Assembly (NCBI RefSeq): GCF_027596085.1 | Contig: NC_072462.1 | Span: forward strand, 19,828,921 to 19,892,920 | Source of the DNA: Anoplopoma fimbria | Lineage: Eukaryota > Chordata > Actinopteri > Perciformes > Anoplopomatidae | Length of the DNA stretch: 64,000 nucleotides | Direction of reading: 5' to 3' | Position numbers and translations under genes: made by a program | Notes under the pieces: generated by a model | What the model was told of the DNA's origin: nothing | Database searches by the model: none | Seen by the model: only the letters and a program-made list of their open reading frames with translations | Shown here: positions 49,951 to 62,035 of the stretch, one piece after another | Layout: each line of letters starts with the position of its first letter | How positions within the stretch are numbered: the first letter of the stretch is position 1

Positions 49951-51825
49951 CAATACAACAAAGTAAATATTTTAAAAGGTTTATTTCCAACATCTACATA
50001 CATTGAATGTATTGATTGTTTTATTGTCATCTACAATTGCAGATCATTATTTTTGGGATGATGTTGCATTCTGTGAACTTTGATACTAGGAATCAACCGA
50101 GGTAATATTGCTCATAATGACACTGTTCCCAAGTCTTTAGAGGTCCATACAAGAATATTTAATATTAATAAATGAACAGAGGATTGATTATATGTTAAAA
50201 ATATGATTCCATATATTACATTTTAAAATAAATAGTTGATAAATGCATAAAACATGTAACAGTAAAATCAAGGGGATTTAATTTATATTAAAGGCTGAGT
50301 TTATATATTTACATTGTGTATAATTGTACGGGTTAAAAACAAGCACATTATTTATTAGTATTTTTACAGTATGCAAAATTTATATATAATATATAAGTTT
50401 ATGAACTTGTGCATGCATACAAGTTCAACAAACTTGGGAACAAACTTAGGAACCACAGAGATGCTTTGCCTTTTTCAAGTTTGAAGCTCTGTGCCCTGTA
50501 ACACTTCTGTCAAACTTTACTAATTAGTATTGACAATGAGAATTGGATTTATATTAATGAGTATGTTATCACTTTAGATCCAGACAAGTGGGGTATTTCA
50601 TGGTCTGGCTGGGAGGACATCAAGCGTGGATTGACGTCGGAAGACCTTTATGAACCTGATGCTCCGAAACAAATTACACCAGAGCCGTTGAGTAAAGGGA
50701 CAGTTTCCTGACCATAAATACAATTTTGTCTGATACTGAATATTTCTGTCCTTAAACTATTAATAGCAATCTGACTAACAATTAGTGAAACTATATTTTC
50801 ATGAGTGGAATAAGACTTTTATTCCAGTATGTTTTGCTTCTTGTTGCCGTCTTGAAACTAGTCTCGTAACAGCTCGACTTTTTGCTTCCTAGGACCGGTT
50901 AATACTTTATACTTCCCTCGTCTTTCCCTTGCTTCCCATTTGTCTTCTCCTGCACTTGTTTCTTTAGGTCCCCCTTTCTTTCTTTCTTTCTCACCTCTCT
51001 GTAAATGTACAGGGGAGCTCATTAAGGCCATTCTTTATCATTTAATGAAGCCATTGGATTAGAGGTGATGCACTGACCAGTAAAAGGGGAGAAGTGCCGT
51101 AGAGGTAGGGAAGAAGTGAAGAAAATAAGCTGCTGGTAGCACCAAGTGTGTTTGACCAATACTATTAAGTCTGTACAAAATAGTTTGACAACAACACCTT
51201 TATTAATTGTAGTCGCACCATGATCTTTTAAATTCTGTTTAATTTTTACTTTTTTACTTTTGCTTTTGCGAAGAGTACTCCAAAAACATAAAAACAGTAT
51301 AATTAATTATTATTAATTAATTATTCAACTTAACTGGTTACAGTTTTTTTAAAACTTGAGTATACTAGACTTTAACACATACATGAAGCAAACAAATCAG
51401 CTCGGTCCCCCCTGATAAAAAATATAAAATAAACTTGAGAACACATTTCACCTCATTCTCCATCAGTGAAATGTTGAAAGTCAGGTCATTGCAACTAAAA
51501 GTTAAAGATAAAAAAAAGACAACATTTCCTTCTGTGACTTTGCTTTCCTTTAAGAAGTAAAGGTAAAGAAAATGTATCTGACCTTATATTCATATTCAGA
51601 CCACATAACAAAAAAGTTTTGAAAGAAGAAGAGCAGGACTTAAAGCTTTGTCCTGATATCGATCCTTTGGGGGATAGAGACATCAATGAGGTGTTGGAGC
51701 TTTTAAGTGTGGATGCAGGCTGTGCTACTATTCTTCAAATTCCAACCAAGAGGACTGTGCTGTGTGCAGCTATAGCTGTGTCAATATAGAGATATCTAAG
51801 CTTAAAGAGACCAGAGAGGCAGGCT
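49950..51825. other. Strongly AT-rich unique sequence
   Basis: Stretches at 50150-50400 and 51295-51330 are almost all A/T, the latter an AATTAATTATTATTAATTAA palindrome. No gene recognised. Confidence 0.5.
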
Positions 51826-51829
51826 CATT

Positions 51830-52140
51830 TATCTCTGTGTGCTCTTCTGCCTCTCTATTGCTTTTCTTCTCTTGTCTCTCTTTTACTTCTTTCTCTTTCC
51901 ATCTGTATAAATACTTTCACTCTTATTGCTTGTCTCGCTGTCACTCGCCTTTGTCACTCAACATTCCTCTTTCTTCCGGTCTTTACCTTAGCCTGTCTCC
52001 CATTCTGAGTTGTCCTTGTCTGTCTCGCTTAAACCCGTCATGAAGGACATCCCTCTCTCTCACTTGTGTGCTCTCTCTATGCCTGCCCAATTCTTTTCTT
52101 CTGTTTCTTTCTTCTTCTGTTCCCCTTTTTCAATGCGATC
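51830..52140. repeat. Pyrimidine-rich (C/T) tract
   Basis: CTCTCTATTGC, TTCTTCTTCTG and CTCTCTCTC words dominate. The 93-codon frame at 51762-52043, rich in Ser, Leu and Phe, is compositional. Confidence 0.7.
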
Positions 52141-53096
52141 ATGAAGCCCAAAGTAAGAGTTTTATCTCAGGACTCAGTCAAGTCTGTCAGCCGACACCAG
52201 CAGGTGTCTGAGCCTCCTGTTACTGAAAATCAGTGGAAACAGTGAAGCTGAAGGCACTGAATATGGCAATCTGTCTTTGGTGGAACCATTGTTTCAAAAC
52301 GGTGAATTATACAAGCTGAAAATGAATTCAGTTTGGGAGAGAGACAGTGAAATATTTGGCAGAACACACACTGCTCTGCAAAAGTTTTTTAGACATTCTG
52401 GATAGGAAGAAGTACTCCCATGAAACTATTTTCAAGAAAGAGGAATAAGACCAGGCAATTGAAGAGTGTTAAAATGAGTACTAAACTGTTTGAATAACAA
52501 CTGTACGTACATACATATAATGGTATAGCCAGCAGTGAAGATGTCCCTCCTGAGCCACCGTAAGGCTCTGATGCTGCAATGCCGACCCACCTTATCAACA
52601 ATTGTGCATTGTGATTCTCCTGGTATGTTTTCCTCTACCTGGACTACATAATATCATCCTGATAATGTCCAGATCCAGTCAAACGTCAAAACGAAAATTA
52701 AAGTTGGATATCAATTGTTTTTTTGTCTCACGTAGTGTGTCACAGGCATGATGTCACCCCTGAGAGGGCCATGACTGAAAGAAAGCACATCAGAATTTTA
52801 CCTTGTTCTATTGTCTTTTGCAAAATTTTTAGGGTTAAAAAACACAAAATATCATTAGCTGGACATTAGTGTTTAGACTCACTGTAAAGTTATGCTAGAA
52901 TTTACGGCACCATGATAACTTAATCTCAGGTAGTGTACATCTCAAAAGTATCATCCCAACATTTAGGATAAAAACTCTACTCCAGATGTTGACACGTGAA
53001 TATGAGACTTGCACAATTCAATGTGGTTAGTTTTGGTGCAGACTCAATGGAGCGCAGAAACTGCAGATCCTCTGAAGAAGAGGGTCTGAGACTGAC
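52141..53096. other. Mostly unique sequence
   Basis: No feature supported. Confidence 0.45.
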
Positions 53097-53137
53097 CTTC
53101 CCTCTGGTGGAAAGTGCAGTCAGGGTGGCTTTGTTGC
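53097..53137 (-). other. Micro-exon-like segment (candidate only)
   Basis: On the minus strand TTCTGTTTTGCTCATCTTGCAG is trimmed here to its key parts: a pyrimidine-rich run ending in CAG, then 41 bases, then AAG followed by GTCAGT. The frame reads GNKATLTALSTRGK and stays open beyond the donor. Not recognised; CCACCAGAGGG within it also resembles a CTCF core. Confidence 0.15.
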
Positions 53138-54115
53138 CTGCAAGATGAGCAAAACAGAAAATGAGAAAGAGGGCCAGTTTGGGTGTCAAGAGGAAATATT
53201 GAAAACTAAATTTGCAAGCAGTGATTGGATGAATTAGAAGAATTGGGAGTTAGATGGAAGGATGAGAAGCTATACCAAAGTAAATGGCCGCATGGGCCTG
53301 GCTTGGTCTCATTGTTGAACGTTAATGAACTTCTAGTCATTTTTTTAAAACCGCATTATCAGTGCTTGTTGTTCATGTGACCATGAAGAAGGCAGTAGAC
53401 CCTTTGGTAGTGCTTAATGCCATTAATGATTTGAATTGTGCTTTTCTTCTACTCTGTCTGCTTTTTAATCACTGGCGCGTGTACATCATTTGACTGCACA
53501 AGGCTGACTTCATTAGAAAACAGGCGAAGCCACATGTTAGTGAAACTGATCTGCTACAGACATGATGTCATGCTTATTGAAGTGGGACTACAACAGTAAG
53601 TCTGCTTATCCCAGTGTTCCTCGTTGAACATTACACTTCCAGCTGCTGGACCCAAAGCGGTGTAGAAGTAGTATTAACTCTATTGTTATTGTTGTGGCGC
53701 TGAATTAAAACTCTTTATGGCTTCGTCACTTGGAACGATTCCGGCATCCTGGTCAGGATTTGCCACCTGCTGTCTGTTGCACTTTTGACAAACTTCGATA
53801 AATCTATGGTGTGTGCTGCCAGGTGCTCGCACAATGCAATCATTAATATGGAGCAAGGTATCAATACTGTAACACCCCTGTTCATAATCAACATTAAGCA
53901 TCACTTCCTCTGCAGCTCCAGCGTTTTGCACCAGCAGCTATCTTGTACACAATGTATTTGTTACGTCCTCACAAAACAGTGGTAGAAATTAAAAGTTGGC
54001 ATGGTACAACAAAGAAAGTAATCATGAAGACATTCATTTATTTAAATGTGTCCAAACAAATGTTTTTCTATGGGATGTGCTACGGCAATTGCTTATCCAT
54101 GTGCTTAATTTGTGT
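53138..54115. other. Mostly unique sequence
   Basis: An 81-codon minus frame at 53686-53931 has no recognised domain. No repeat recognised. Confidence 0.45.
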
Positions 54116-54119
54116 TTAT

Positions 54120-54425
54120 GTCTAAAAAAGCCTATACTCTTTCCTTCATTCTCATCTTTCCCCTCCTCATTTTTCTAACTTCCACTTCCCTTCCTCTCTT
54201 CTCTCCCCTTCCTACTCACTTCCCTCCTCTTCCCCTTCTACCCTGCTCTTTCTCTCCACCTCCTTCCTTCCTCATCTTCCTCATCTTCTCTCCCTGAGTC
54301 TCTCTTCTCACGCTTCCCGTTCTTCTCCCTCTACCCCTGAGTCTTTCCTCTCTCTTAGTATCTCTCTCTTCCCCTGCTTTCTCTTCCTCTCTTACCCCCG
54401 CCCCCTCCCCCTCCACCCTATAGGG
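54120..54425. repeat. Long homopyrimidine-rich tract (about 300 bp)
   Basis: Nearly continuous C/T on the plus strand. Frames on both strands (Ser/Pro/Phe-rich on plus, Arg/Glu/Gly-rich on minus) follow from it. Confidence 0.85.
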
Positions 54426-55645
54426 ATAGAGACTCAGTAGAATTACCATCCTCTTGATCTATAATTACCACACAACTCTCTCTACCCCTGGCTCTCTCGT
54501 TCTCCGTGCTTGCTCGCCAGCCAGTCTCAGAGTGTACACAGGATACGTACATCATCATTTAAACATTTTTCCTTCCGATAACAGCCTTGTCCTGTTTGTG
54601 TGAACACATAATATAAGAATATGTGAGCTGTTCCACAGAGGAGGTTGAACATATACCGTATGAAAAGTGCATGATAGCATGACCTATATATTGGATGAGC
54701 CACTAAAAAAGATGGAAAATATTATGTGTAACTTTGATAAACAGGTGCACTCGATAGAAGGGATAATTATATAACAGCAGCTGTAAACAGTAATTCCTGC
54801 AGTTAATCCGTCTGGAATGTATTTCTTTGTCAGTATGTTTTCTCTTTAATGCTATCTTGCTATCAAATCCTGGTATAGTCAGCTATTGACCTCTTAAGTT
54901 GTGCTGAGCATACAGTATATTTATCTCTCGCTTGCCCACATTTGACAGGTGTGGTGTATAGCAGGAGTCATACAGTTTTAGGATAGGTCTGCACTTTTTT
55001 GCTACTTGTTCAGTTTTGTTCTTTTCTTGATTGACATCTTTTCTGTCAGTGTTTTGGAGGGAACACTAGAGATAAATACAAACTACCTAGCTCTCACAAC
55101 TGTCTTGATAATAAGCCTGTGATATTGAAGGGGAACTTCACTGATTTTACACATCAAAATCTGTGGGAAAAGTGTTGGGGGGTACATATAAATACTATAT
55201 AGAAGTTGTAGTATTACCGAGATGTCACCGATTGGTTTGACAACTACAACTTTGAAGCAAAGTGCTTTTTGTTTTTTTTTGCCTTTCCATCACAATACTG
55301 AGTCATGGATTTTTTGCCTTAGCGACAATATTTCTGCAACCATGCAAAGATTATGTTGATATTGTGGTAAGAATTTAAAATGTGATGGCATTGTATGTAA
55401 ACTAAAAAAAATTAATTGAATGTGTAGTGGGTTTTGCAGATTAAACCAATCTAAGCTCTTGTTTGGCCATTGGGTTGCACAAGTAAAAGAGGAAGAAAAA
55501 GAAAGTTTTTCTTTTTTTGTCGTACGGTTGATTTAATGTCCTCTCTTGCAGGAATAAGTGCTCAATAGATGAATGACTGCTCCAACTTCAGGCAGGCGGG
55601 TAATCAAGAAGAACGAGCCACTGAGTCACTTGACACATTTAGTAA
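54426..55645. other. Mostly unique AT-rich sequence
   Basis: T-rich runs near 55270 and A-rich runs near 55405. No gene or repeat recognised. Confidence 0.45.
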
Positions 55646-55650
55646 ATCCA

Positions 55651-55830
55651 CTGCATTCATAGAGTGCTTTTATCAAAAAACACTTTACAATTTGCCTCTC
55701 ATTCAGTGTTTCACACCACAATTGCGGAAAGCTATTGGGGTTGGGAGCAATTTGGGGTTCAGTGTCTCGCTCAAGGACACTTTGACATGTGGCCAGGAGT
55801 CAAACTAACAACCATGCACAACCTGCTGAA
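55651..55830 (+). repeat. SINE-like interspersed teleost repeat, decayed
   Basis: CATAGAGTGCTTTTATC, then CACTTTACAATTTGCCTC, then GGGAGCAATTTGGGGTTCAG and TCGCTCAAGGACACTTTGAC follow in the order of a very common teleost repeat (canonical TTGGGGTTCAGTGTCTTGC). It spans parts of the 79- and 76-codon frames here, which are therefore not genes. Confidence 0.6.
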
Positions 55831-56389
55831 CCTAATCTGCACCTTTAGTAGATCACAAAAAAATGTTCATCGGACAACACAAGAAAGTGGATGAGAACTC
55901 AGTCAGACATTCAGTCAGTCTTTCAAGTATGCTGGACCAGGACGCAAAAAGGGTATTGGGTCATCTATTGGGGTTAATGGAAAGATTGTCTATAATTGTT
56001 TTTAATTTGATAATTTCAATGCAATCTAAGGAAGCAGCCAAGATAGTGAGGGCGGGCAGGTTTGTCTGACATTATGCAGCATACAAAATGCAGTCATTCT
56101 TCTGTATGATGAAATGAATAAAGAAGTATGAAGCAGTGACCCAGTATATTTGTACTATTCATCTTTGGTAGATTTTGGCTGCCTGTTTTTAACTAGCGTG
56201 CCACTTGATAAAATGCGTCAGTCAGTCAGTTAGTGTTTAACTATGATGAAATTAATAAGGCAGTGGATGAGGCAGTGAGGGTAAACACAGTTTGTAACCT
56301 ACACTTCTATTCTCCTCAACATCTATTATTCATTGGCCAAGATGATTCTTTCATGAGGCAAGCTAGTTGCACATAATTCATAACGCAGG
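55831..56389. other. Unique sequence
   Basis: No feature supported. Confidence 0.45.
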
Positions 56390-56840
56390 CTGTGGAAACT
56401 AGGACAGGGTGAGATACAGGCAGAGAGGGGGGAGGGGGGGGGGGGGGGGGAATAGGAAAAGGAGGAAGGATGAGAGGGCGGCGGAGTGAGAAAGAGGGTG
56501 ACGAAAAGGATGAAGACAGTGAGGGCGTCAGGATGAGGAGGTGAGAGAAAAGAAGAGGGGGAGAGGCAACAGGATTTTGGGGGTTTACAGAAATACAATT
56601 GAATGAAAGGGGGGACATGCTGCAGAGTCTGTTCATGTATACTGCCGGGAGAGGGAACTGGGGAGATTGAAGGCATGAAAGAGAGAGAGAGAGAGAGAGA
56701 TGGAAAAGAGAGACACAGAACCAGTGAGAAAATATAGGGGAGAAAGAGGAAGAGAGATGGGGGGGGAAGAGAAAGAAAGGTTTAAGATGTGATAGATATC
56801 TCTATCAGGCGTTGGGGGGAGGAGTGTGCTGTAAAGACAG
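56390..56840. repeat. Homopurine-rich tract with G17 run
   Basis: About 450 bases dominated by G and A. It includes a run of 17 G at 56434-56450 and (GA)n near 56680-56700. The 106- and 116-codon minus frames rich in Pro and Ser are its complement. Confidence 0.85.
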
Positions 56841-56859
56841 AAGTTTATCATTGGTCTTT

Positions 56860-57130
56860 TGTTTTAACAAAGCAAGAGGAGAATACATTTGGTTCAAGAT
56901 TAATGGCGCAGCCTGGCAGGGAGAAAAATGGTTTCCCTGCATATTTTTATCTCCATAGAAGCATGTAGCATGAGGAGTCCCTCTTAGAAATGTAAAAGCA
57001 ATGAAAGCTCTATTATCACTCTTAATTTGGTCTCAGACTTTTGAAGACATTCTCCTCAAAGCAATTGTTCCACCATCACGCCAATGTCTGTTAAATGAAA
57101 CAGTTTCGCCTGTGACTAACGCTGCCAACA
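56860..57130. other. Repeat-poor complex block, possible conserved noncoding element
   Basis: High-complexity sequence wedged between a purine tract and GT/GA arrays, with TCACTCTTAATTTGGTCTC and AAAGCAATTGTTCC. Conservation untested. Confidence 0.15.
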
Positions 57131-57292
57131 CCTGAGAGAAAGACAGCGAGGAAGAGAGATGTAAATGAGGAAAGAGGCAGGTGTAATCCTCTGGTTGGAG
57201 AGGTGAAACATGGAGTTAAAAGTTGGGACCGCTCCTCTTTGGTCTAGTGCTGGGAGCAAAAAAAAGATCAGAATTCAAACATCATTCAGCGG

Positions 57293-57293
<1 letters not shown>

Positions 57294-57333
<40 letters not shown>

Positions 57334-57419
57334 ACGGAGTCAGAGAGAGAGAGAGAGAGAGGAGAGAGACAGATAGACAGACAGAAAAAGAGAGAGCGAG
57401 AGAGATCACAGAGAGAGTG
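57294..57419. repeat. (GT)n followed by (GA)n
   Basis: GT units to about 57331, a short spacer, then GA-rich sequence with AGAC interruptions to 57419. Confidence 0.97.
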
Positions 57420-57559
57420 CACACTTTCTCCCCCGCTATATAGCTCTGGGCCATGTACACAGCAGAAAGTCACGACCCCAAAGTGCAGTGCATGGTCTGA
57501 ATTCCAATGACTTTTTGACTGAGATAGCGCATTTGTGAGTGTGCATGTGTGTGTTTAAG

Positions 57560-57673
<114 letters not shown>

Positions 57674-59585
57674 TGGGAGGAGGATGGGTGGGACAGTATT
57701 CCTCTGGGAGCTGAGGGCAGAAAAAATAGAATGCTGAATTGTGACAATGACACACAACCCTGGTAAACAGACAAACATAAACACACACACAGCAACCACC
57801 CTAGGAAGAGTGTAGGGCAGGACAAGGTGACCACGAATAGAGTTGGAACAGGGCTAAGCATCTTGGCACCTGCTTCCATATCGCCATGACAGTATGCTGG
57901 CAAGACAAAGTGAATAAAAAGGATAAAAAAAGAGAGAGATATCACTGATGGAGACGTCCTTGAATGTCTTTTCTTCAAATGTGACACTCCACCTGGAATA
58001 GGGATCCCAGGTTCAAAAGAATATCGCAGCCACCATGCTGAGATGTTGAGCAAAACAAAAGATGTGTTCCATACTAACTCTTTGCAAAAAACAACTGGTA
58101 AAGTGATAAAATCAAGTAAGAGCATACACTCAAAATTGCTAATATATTTTTGATTTTTTTGCGTTCCTATTGATGGACAGTATTGTCTCACAATACATTG
58201 TTGAACAAGGCACTGCGGCAAAAAAATTGCTCAAATTCTAAGGTAACTATCAAGTAAAAATAGTCCTTTCTTCAAACAAAGTATTTTTTATGTACATAAT
58301 TGATAGATTTTTTTCTTTCCCTTTATTCTCTGATAATAAACACTGGAGCAAAAATGCATAGTCAGACTAATTACATCATGGCTTATTTTTTCCTCACTTA
58401 GATACATTACATCATTTATTTTGTGTGTTCAGGTCACTGAAACCTGCACAGTAGGAGTCCATGGCATCGTCATCCCAGGAGCCCATTTCTGTGGTTTGCA
58501 AAAGCTTCTTGATTGATCCTGGTTTACGTATCAGTTTTCTTCTCCATCTTTTTCATTTTATTTGTGTAATTGCATCTGTGAACATGTATATGCTCAATAT
58601 TAAATGCCATTTTTTTATTATGAATGCACGCGTATAGTTTTCCACAAAACTGCAATCATGTGGCAATAAACAGATACTGCCTCAGTCCACAGTTGAACAT
58701 TTATGTTTCTCTCTAGCCATTTATAATATTGTGTGTGTGAGACAGTGAAGCATGAAGGAGACAGCACTGTGTTTGTCTCTCATATTACAGATTAAGTTAC
58801 GTGAAATAGACCTCAAAGTAAGTAGTTCTCTGACTGTCTTATGGCTTCTCTGAATGCTAATGCCAATATAGCACGGATAGAAAGAATCACTGTAATCAAT
58901 GAGCTTATAGGTAATTAAATAAACTTAAAATAAACACACTGTATTTAATATAGCTTTTTGCCAGAAATCTTGCCTTAAAAATGAGTGAGGGTATCTGCCA
59001 GTTGGGCTGTTTCAGTATCGTGCATGTTGTGGCTAACTATTAAAGTGTGGTTAGATACTCCTTCCAAACAGAATTTTAAATATATCTTGGCAAAAACTTG
59101 ACAAAATGTGAGAAATCACTAAAAAAGTAGTTGTTGAAAAAGTAAATTACATTCAAAACACTATAGTGGGGGATTTTTTTAGACAACTGACTGTGAATTT
59201 CTATCCCACTGATGATTTGCTCTGGTGGAGCTGCCAAAAGTCCCTCTTTATCTGATGGCAAAGGTCATCATGGGTCATGAATTGTTAGGAAGGTCACATA
59301 GAGGGACACCTAAGGTTGCAAGTAAAAACACCAACCTTCACTTGATTTCTGTAACGTCATTTTAGAAGTTCTGTTTTCGTCCATCATTTACTTAAAACCC
59401 TCGGATTTGCACTCAGCTGAAACTTTAGAGGATCCTCTGGCTACACAGCATCCATTTGAAATCAATAGCAGGCGACACTGCTGCTTTAAAGATCAATAGT
59501 GGTGCTTAATGGAGGGTTTTGGTGAGGTCTTCTTTTAACTAAGTTGGGCTGTCCACCCCTTTGTTGTATTTTTGTAGTTTTGCAT
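57674..59585. other. Mostly unique sequence
   Basis: AT-rich noncoding DNA. No gene or named repeat recognised. Confidence 0.45.
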
Positions 59586-59589
59586 TGCA

Positions 59590-60565
59590 GTCTCTGAAGA
59601 CCGCTATGCTTCCTAGCAGGCTGCAGATGGAGTGAGAAGATTGCCTGCCATACTCTATTGGTGCAGTCATTTAATCTACAATTCCTCTAAGCAAAACATT
59701 CTAATAATATCTGGAAAAAAAACATCAAAACATTTCAAACTCAGGACGATCTGTTTCTTGATGGCAATATTCGCAAATCCTTCTTTTTTATCAATTCAGT
59801 TTAGACGGAGCCTTAGAGTACATGTATATAGATGGAAAGTTTTCATGTTTCCATTAGCAGCAACAGATATGGGGTTTAACCAAAATCCATCAATTTTTTT
59901 CAGATTCCTTCAAATCAGAAATCATGTAAAAGTACATCTTCCCCAGTTTGAGAATTCAAGGCCAAATAGGTTTGATGAATGTTCGAAAGGGCTAGATAAC
60001 GTAATATCCCATTAATATGATACATTACAGGACAGAAGCTGCCCAACCACAACCTCTAAAAAAACGGGTTAGGGAAAAAACTCACATATTGGATGAGAGT
60101 CAAGGTTAGATTCACACATGTTCTATAAATGCAAATCACTGTTTTATACAGTTCTAAATTGTACACATTACATTATTCAGAGGAAGAAATTCATAAAATG
60201 TCTCCAGAGGTGTCTCCTTTGTGTGAAACATTTGACTCAAAGGAAGGCAATTTACTTCACAGCTTCGTTCTTAGTTCCAAAATATGAGAGCACTGGATTG
60301 ATACCTTCTCCTTATTTGTCGTAGATATTGAATTTTCAGATAGACCCAGACCCAATTTTAATAATTCTGTGAATATCTGAAGATGTGAGGAAACTAAAAC
60401 TTGCACAACAAAGCTTTCTTGCATATGTGATTATCACTGCAAAAAAATGTATCCTATTATTTTGGAAAAAAAGAAAGAAGCACTAACATGGAAACCATTG
60501 TTCAAAGAACTGATGGACACACTTCATCTTGAGATAGTCTTAAAATAATAACTCTAGAAGATAAA
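59590..60565 (+). mobile_element. 5'-truncated LINE ORF2 C-terminal fragment, L1/Tx1-like, broken
   Basis: In the first frame FFRFLQIRNHVKVHLPQF (within 59632-60015) matches the FFRYLQIR region near the C-terminus of fish L1/Tx1 ORF2. After a frameshift, SPEVSPLC and LLHSF (about 60201-60260) resemble the SPLC...LLHxF segment downstream. NFQIDPDPILIIL and KLAQQSFLAY follow in another frame, and LTWKPLFKELMD in a fourth stretch. At least three frameshifts and several stops make it inactive. The apurinic endonuclease and reverse-transcriptase catalytic domains are absent, as in 5'-truncated insertions. Confidence 0.65.
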
Positions 60566-60735
60566 ACTACAAATGGTCATTACAATTAGGGAATTATCAT
60601 TGTTTGAGATATACACGTTTGTTGCAGTAGTATATGTCTATCTAGGTATCTCACCATGCTTCTATCCCTTAAAGGTGGTCTATATTATTTTATTCTAACA
60701 ACAAGTGCTCTGGAAATGTTACTTCCAGTAATTAC
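60566..60735. other. AT-rich sequence after the LINE fragment
   Basis: Possibly the remaining 3' end of the LINE; no clear poly(A) tail. Confidence 0.35.
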
Positions 60736-61029
60736 ATGGGCTTTGAAACAGGGTTGGCTGCCCTCCAAACTCTGCTGCAGGGTCTTACCCCAGCAGGGCA
60801 TGTCTTGCACTTAATAGACAGTGAGGAAAAAAGCTTTAATGTGATTTGCTATGTAAAAAGGGGGTTGGGTGGTGGGGTTATTCCAGAAACCTCAACCAGT
60901 TTAATTCATATAGAGGTGCTTGGACAGGAGAAAGAACTGCTGGTACACAATGCTGGCTCTTGCAGGGCTTCAGTTTTTGGTGTTTTAGTTGGAGGATTCT
61001 TTATTGAACCAGCACTGCAAACACTATAA
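60736..61029 (+). other. Unrecognised 97-codon open frame
   Basis: An uninterrupted ATG-to-stop frame free of simple repeats, reading GHVLHLIDSEEKSF and GGGVIPETSTSLIHIEVLGQ in its middle. The antisense codon-phase frame is open apart from two stops and contains CKTCPAGVRPCSRVW. Either strand could be the original coding strand of a decayed element. No family is recognised, and no splice or promoter context is seen. Confidence 0.25.
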
Positions 61030-61439
61030 TCATCGCTTTGTATACTAGTGATCACTCTAAAGTGAGATGGATAGACCTAATCTGGATTGGCAATTACTTG
61101 ACGCACGTATTTCTTTACCAAAGCATCATATATACAGTATACATAGATGCCAAAGACATGCCATGTGTTTGATCTATTTAGCATCCACCAATCCAAGGTA
61201 TAGGAAACACACGTTTACTACTATCTAGTCAATGCATGACAACTTTGAGTGAATTAGTTGGTCATCAGAAGAGCCTCTCTTTCTTGCTGTGTGTGTCAGC
61301 GAAGCATGTGCAGTATGCAGTATGCATGTGTCACTGTGTTAATGTATGTGTGTGTCTAAGCCCACTAATCGTAATTAGTTGTTTCCTGCATCAGGCTGTT
61401 TGCAATTTGAAGCACGGGCTCTGCCAAGTGCCCCGAGGG

Positions 61440-61442
<3 letters not shown>
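61030..61442. other. Unique sequence
   Basis: No feature supported. Confidence 0.45.

Positions 61443-61532
<90 letters not shown>
61443..61532. repeat. (GT)n microsatellite, first of a pair
   Basis: A pure GT array of 90 bases. The 199-codon frame at 61236-61835 is carried by it. Confidence 0.98.
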
Positions 61533-61533
<1 letters not shown>

Positions 61534-61629
61534 TGACTCTGGTGGCTCTTTGTTTATATCGGGGTCAACTGACATCACACTTTCTGTGCACCAGTATTTG
61601 CTGTCTGGCACTGTTTTATGCATATGTGG

Positions 61630-61681
61630 TTGTGTGTGTGTGTGTGTGTGTGGTGTGTGTGTGGGTGTGTGTGGGTGTGTT
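61630..61681. repeat. (GT)n microsatellite with G insertions, second of a pair
   Basis: A GT array with three phase-shifting extra G bases, on the same strand as the previous array. Confidence 0.96.
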
Positions 61682-61734
61682 TGAGCCCTCACCCATAATA
61701 AAGATACCCAGTGACTTTTACCACCTTCTCCACC

Positions 61735-62035
61735 AACATTTTGCCCCAACATCTTTCCATCAGGTTCCTTTTTTCTTCTTCATTTCACAATGTAACCCCT
61801 CTTCTTCCTCTTCCGCCCTATTTACTTCTTTTTAGCTCTTAATCTCTATCCCTCGCTTTATCTAATCCATTACACCCCTTCCTCTCCCCATCATCTTCCT
61901 CTTGACATCCCTCATGTTCAATGTCTTCCATTTCTTACTCTGTCTCCTTCTCTCCATTCTCCACTGTTCTTCCATCTCTCTCCCTCTCCCCTCTGCCTGA
62001 CGCTCTGTCTCTCTCCCTCTCCTCCCTTTAGGAAT
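61735..62035. repeat. Pyrimidine-rich (C/T) tract
   Basis: CTTCTTCCTCTTCC and CTCTCCCTCTCC words. It ends with a TCCTCCCTTTAG that resembles an acceptor but is followed by no meaningful exon. Confidence 0.7.

Noticed and set aside
54112..54449. Open frames on both strands of the pyrimidine tract
   Set aside because: Complementary low-complexity frames (Ser/Pro against Arg/Glu) expected from C/T-only sequence.
55569..55894. 79- and 76-codon frames as possible genes
   Set aside because: They lie over a recognised SINE-like repeat containing TTGGGGTTCAG and CAAGGACACTTTGAC.
61236..61835. 199-codon plus-strand open frame
   Set aside because: It spans two GT arrays and a pyrimidine tract, giving Cys-Val repeats and Ser/Phe-rich ends; no protein family.
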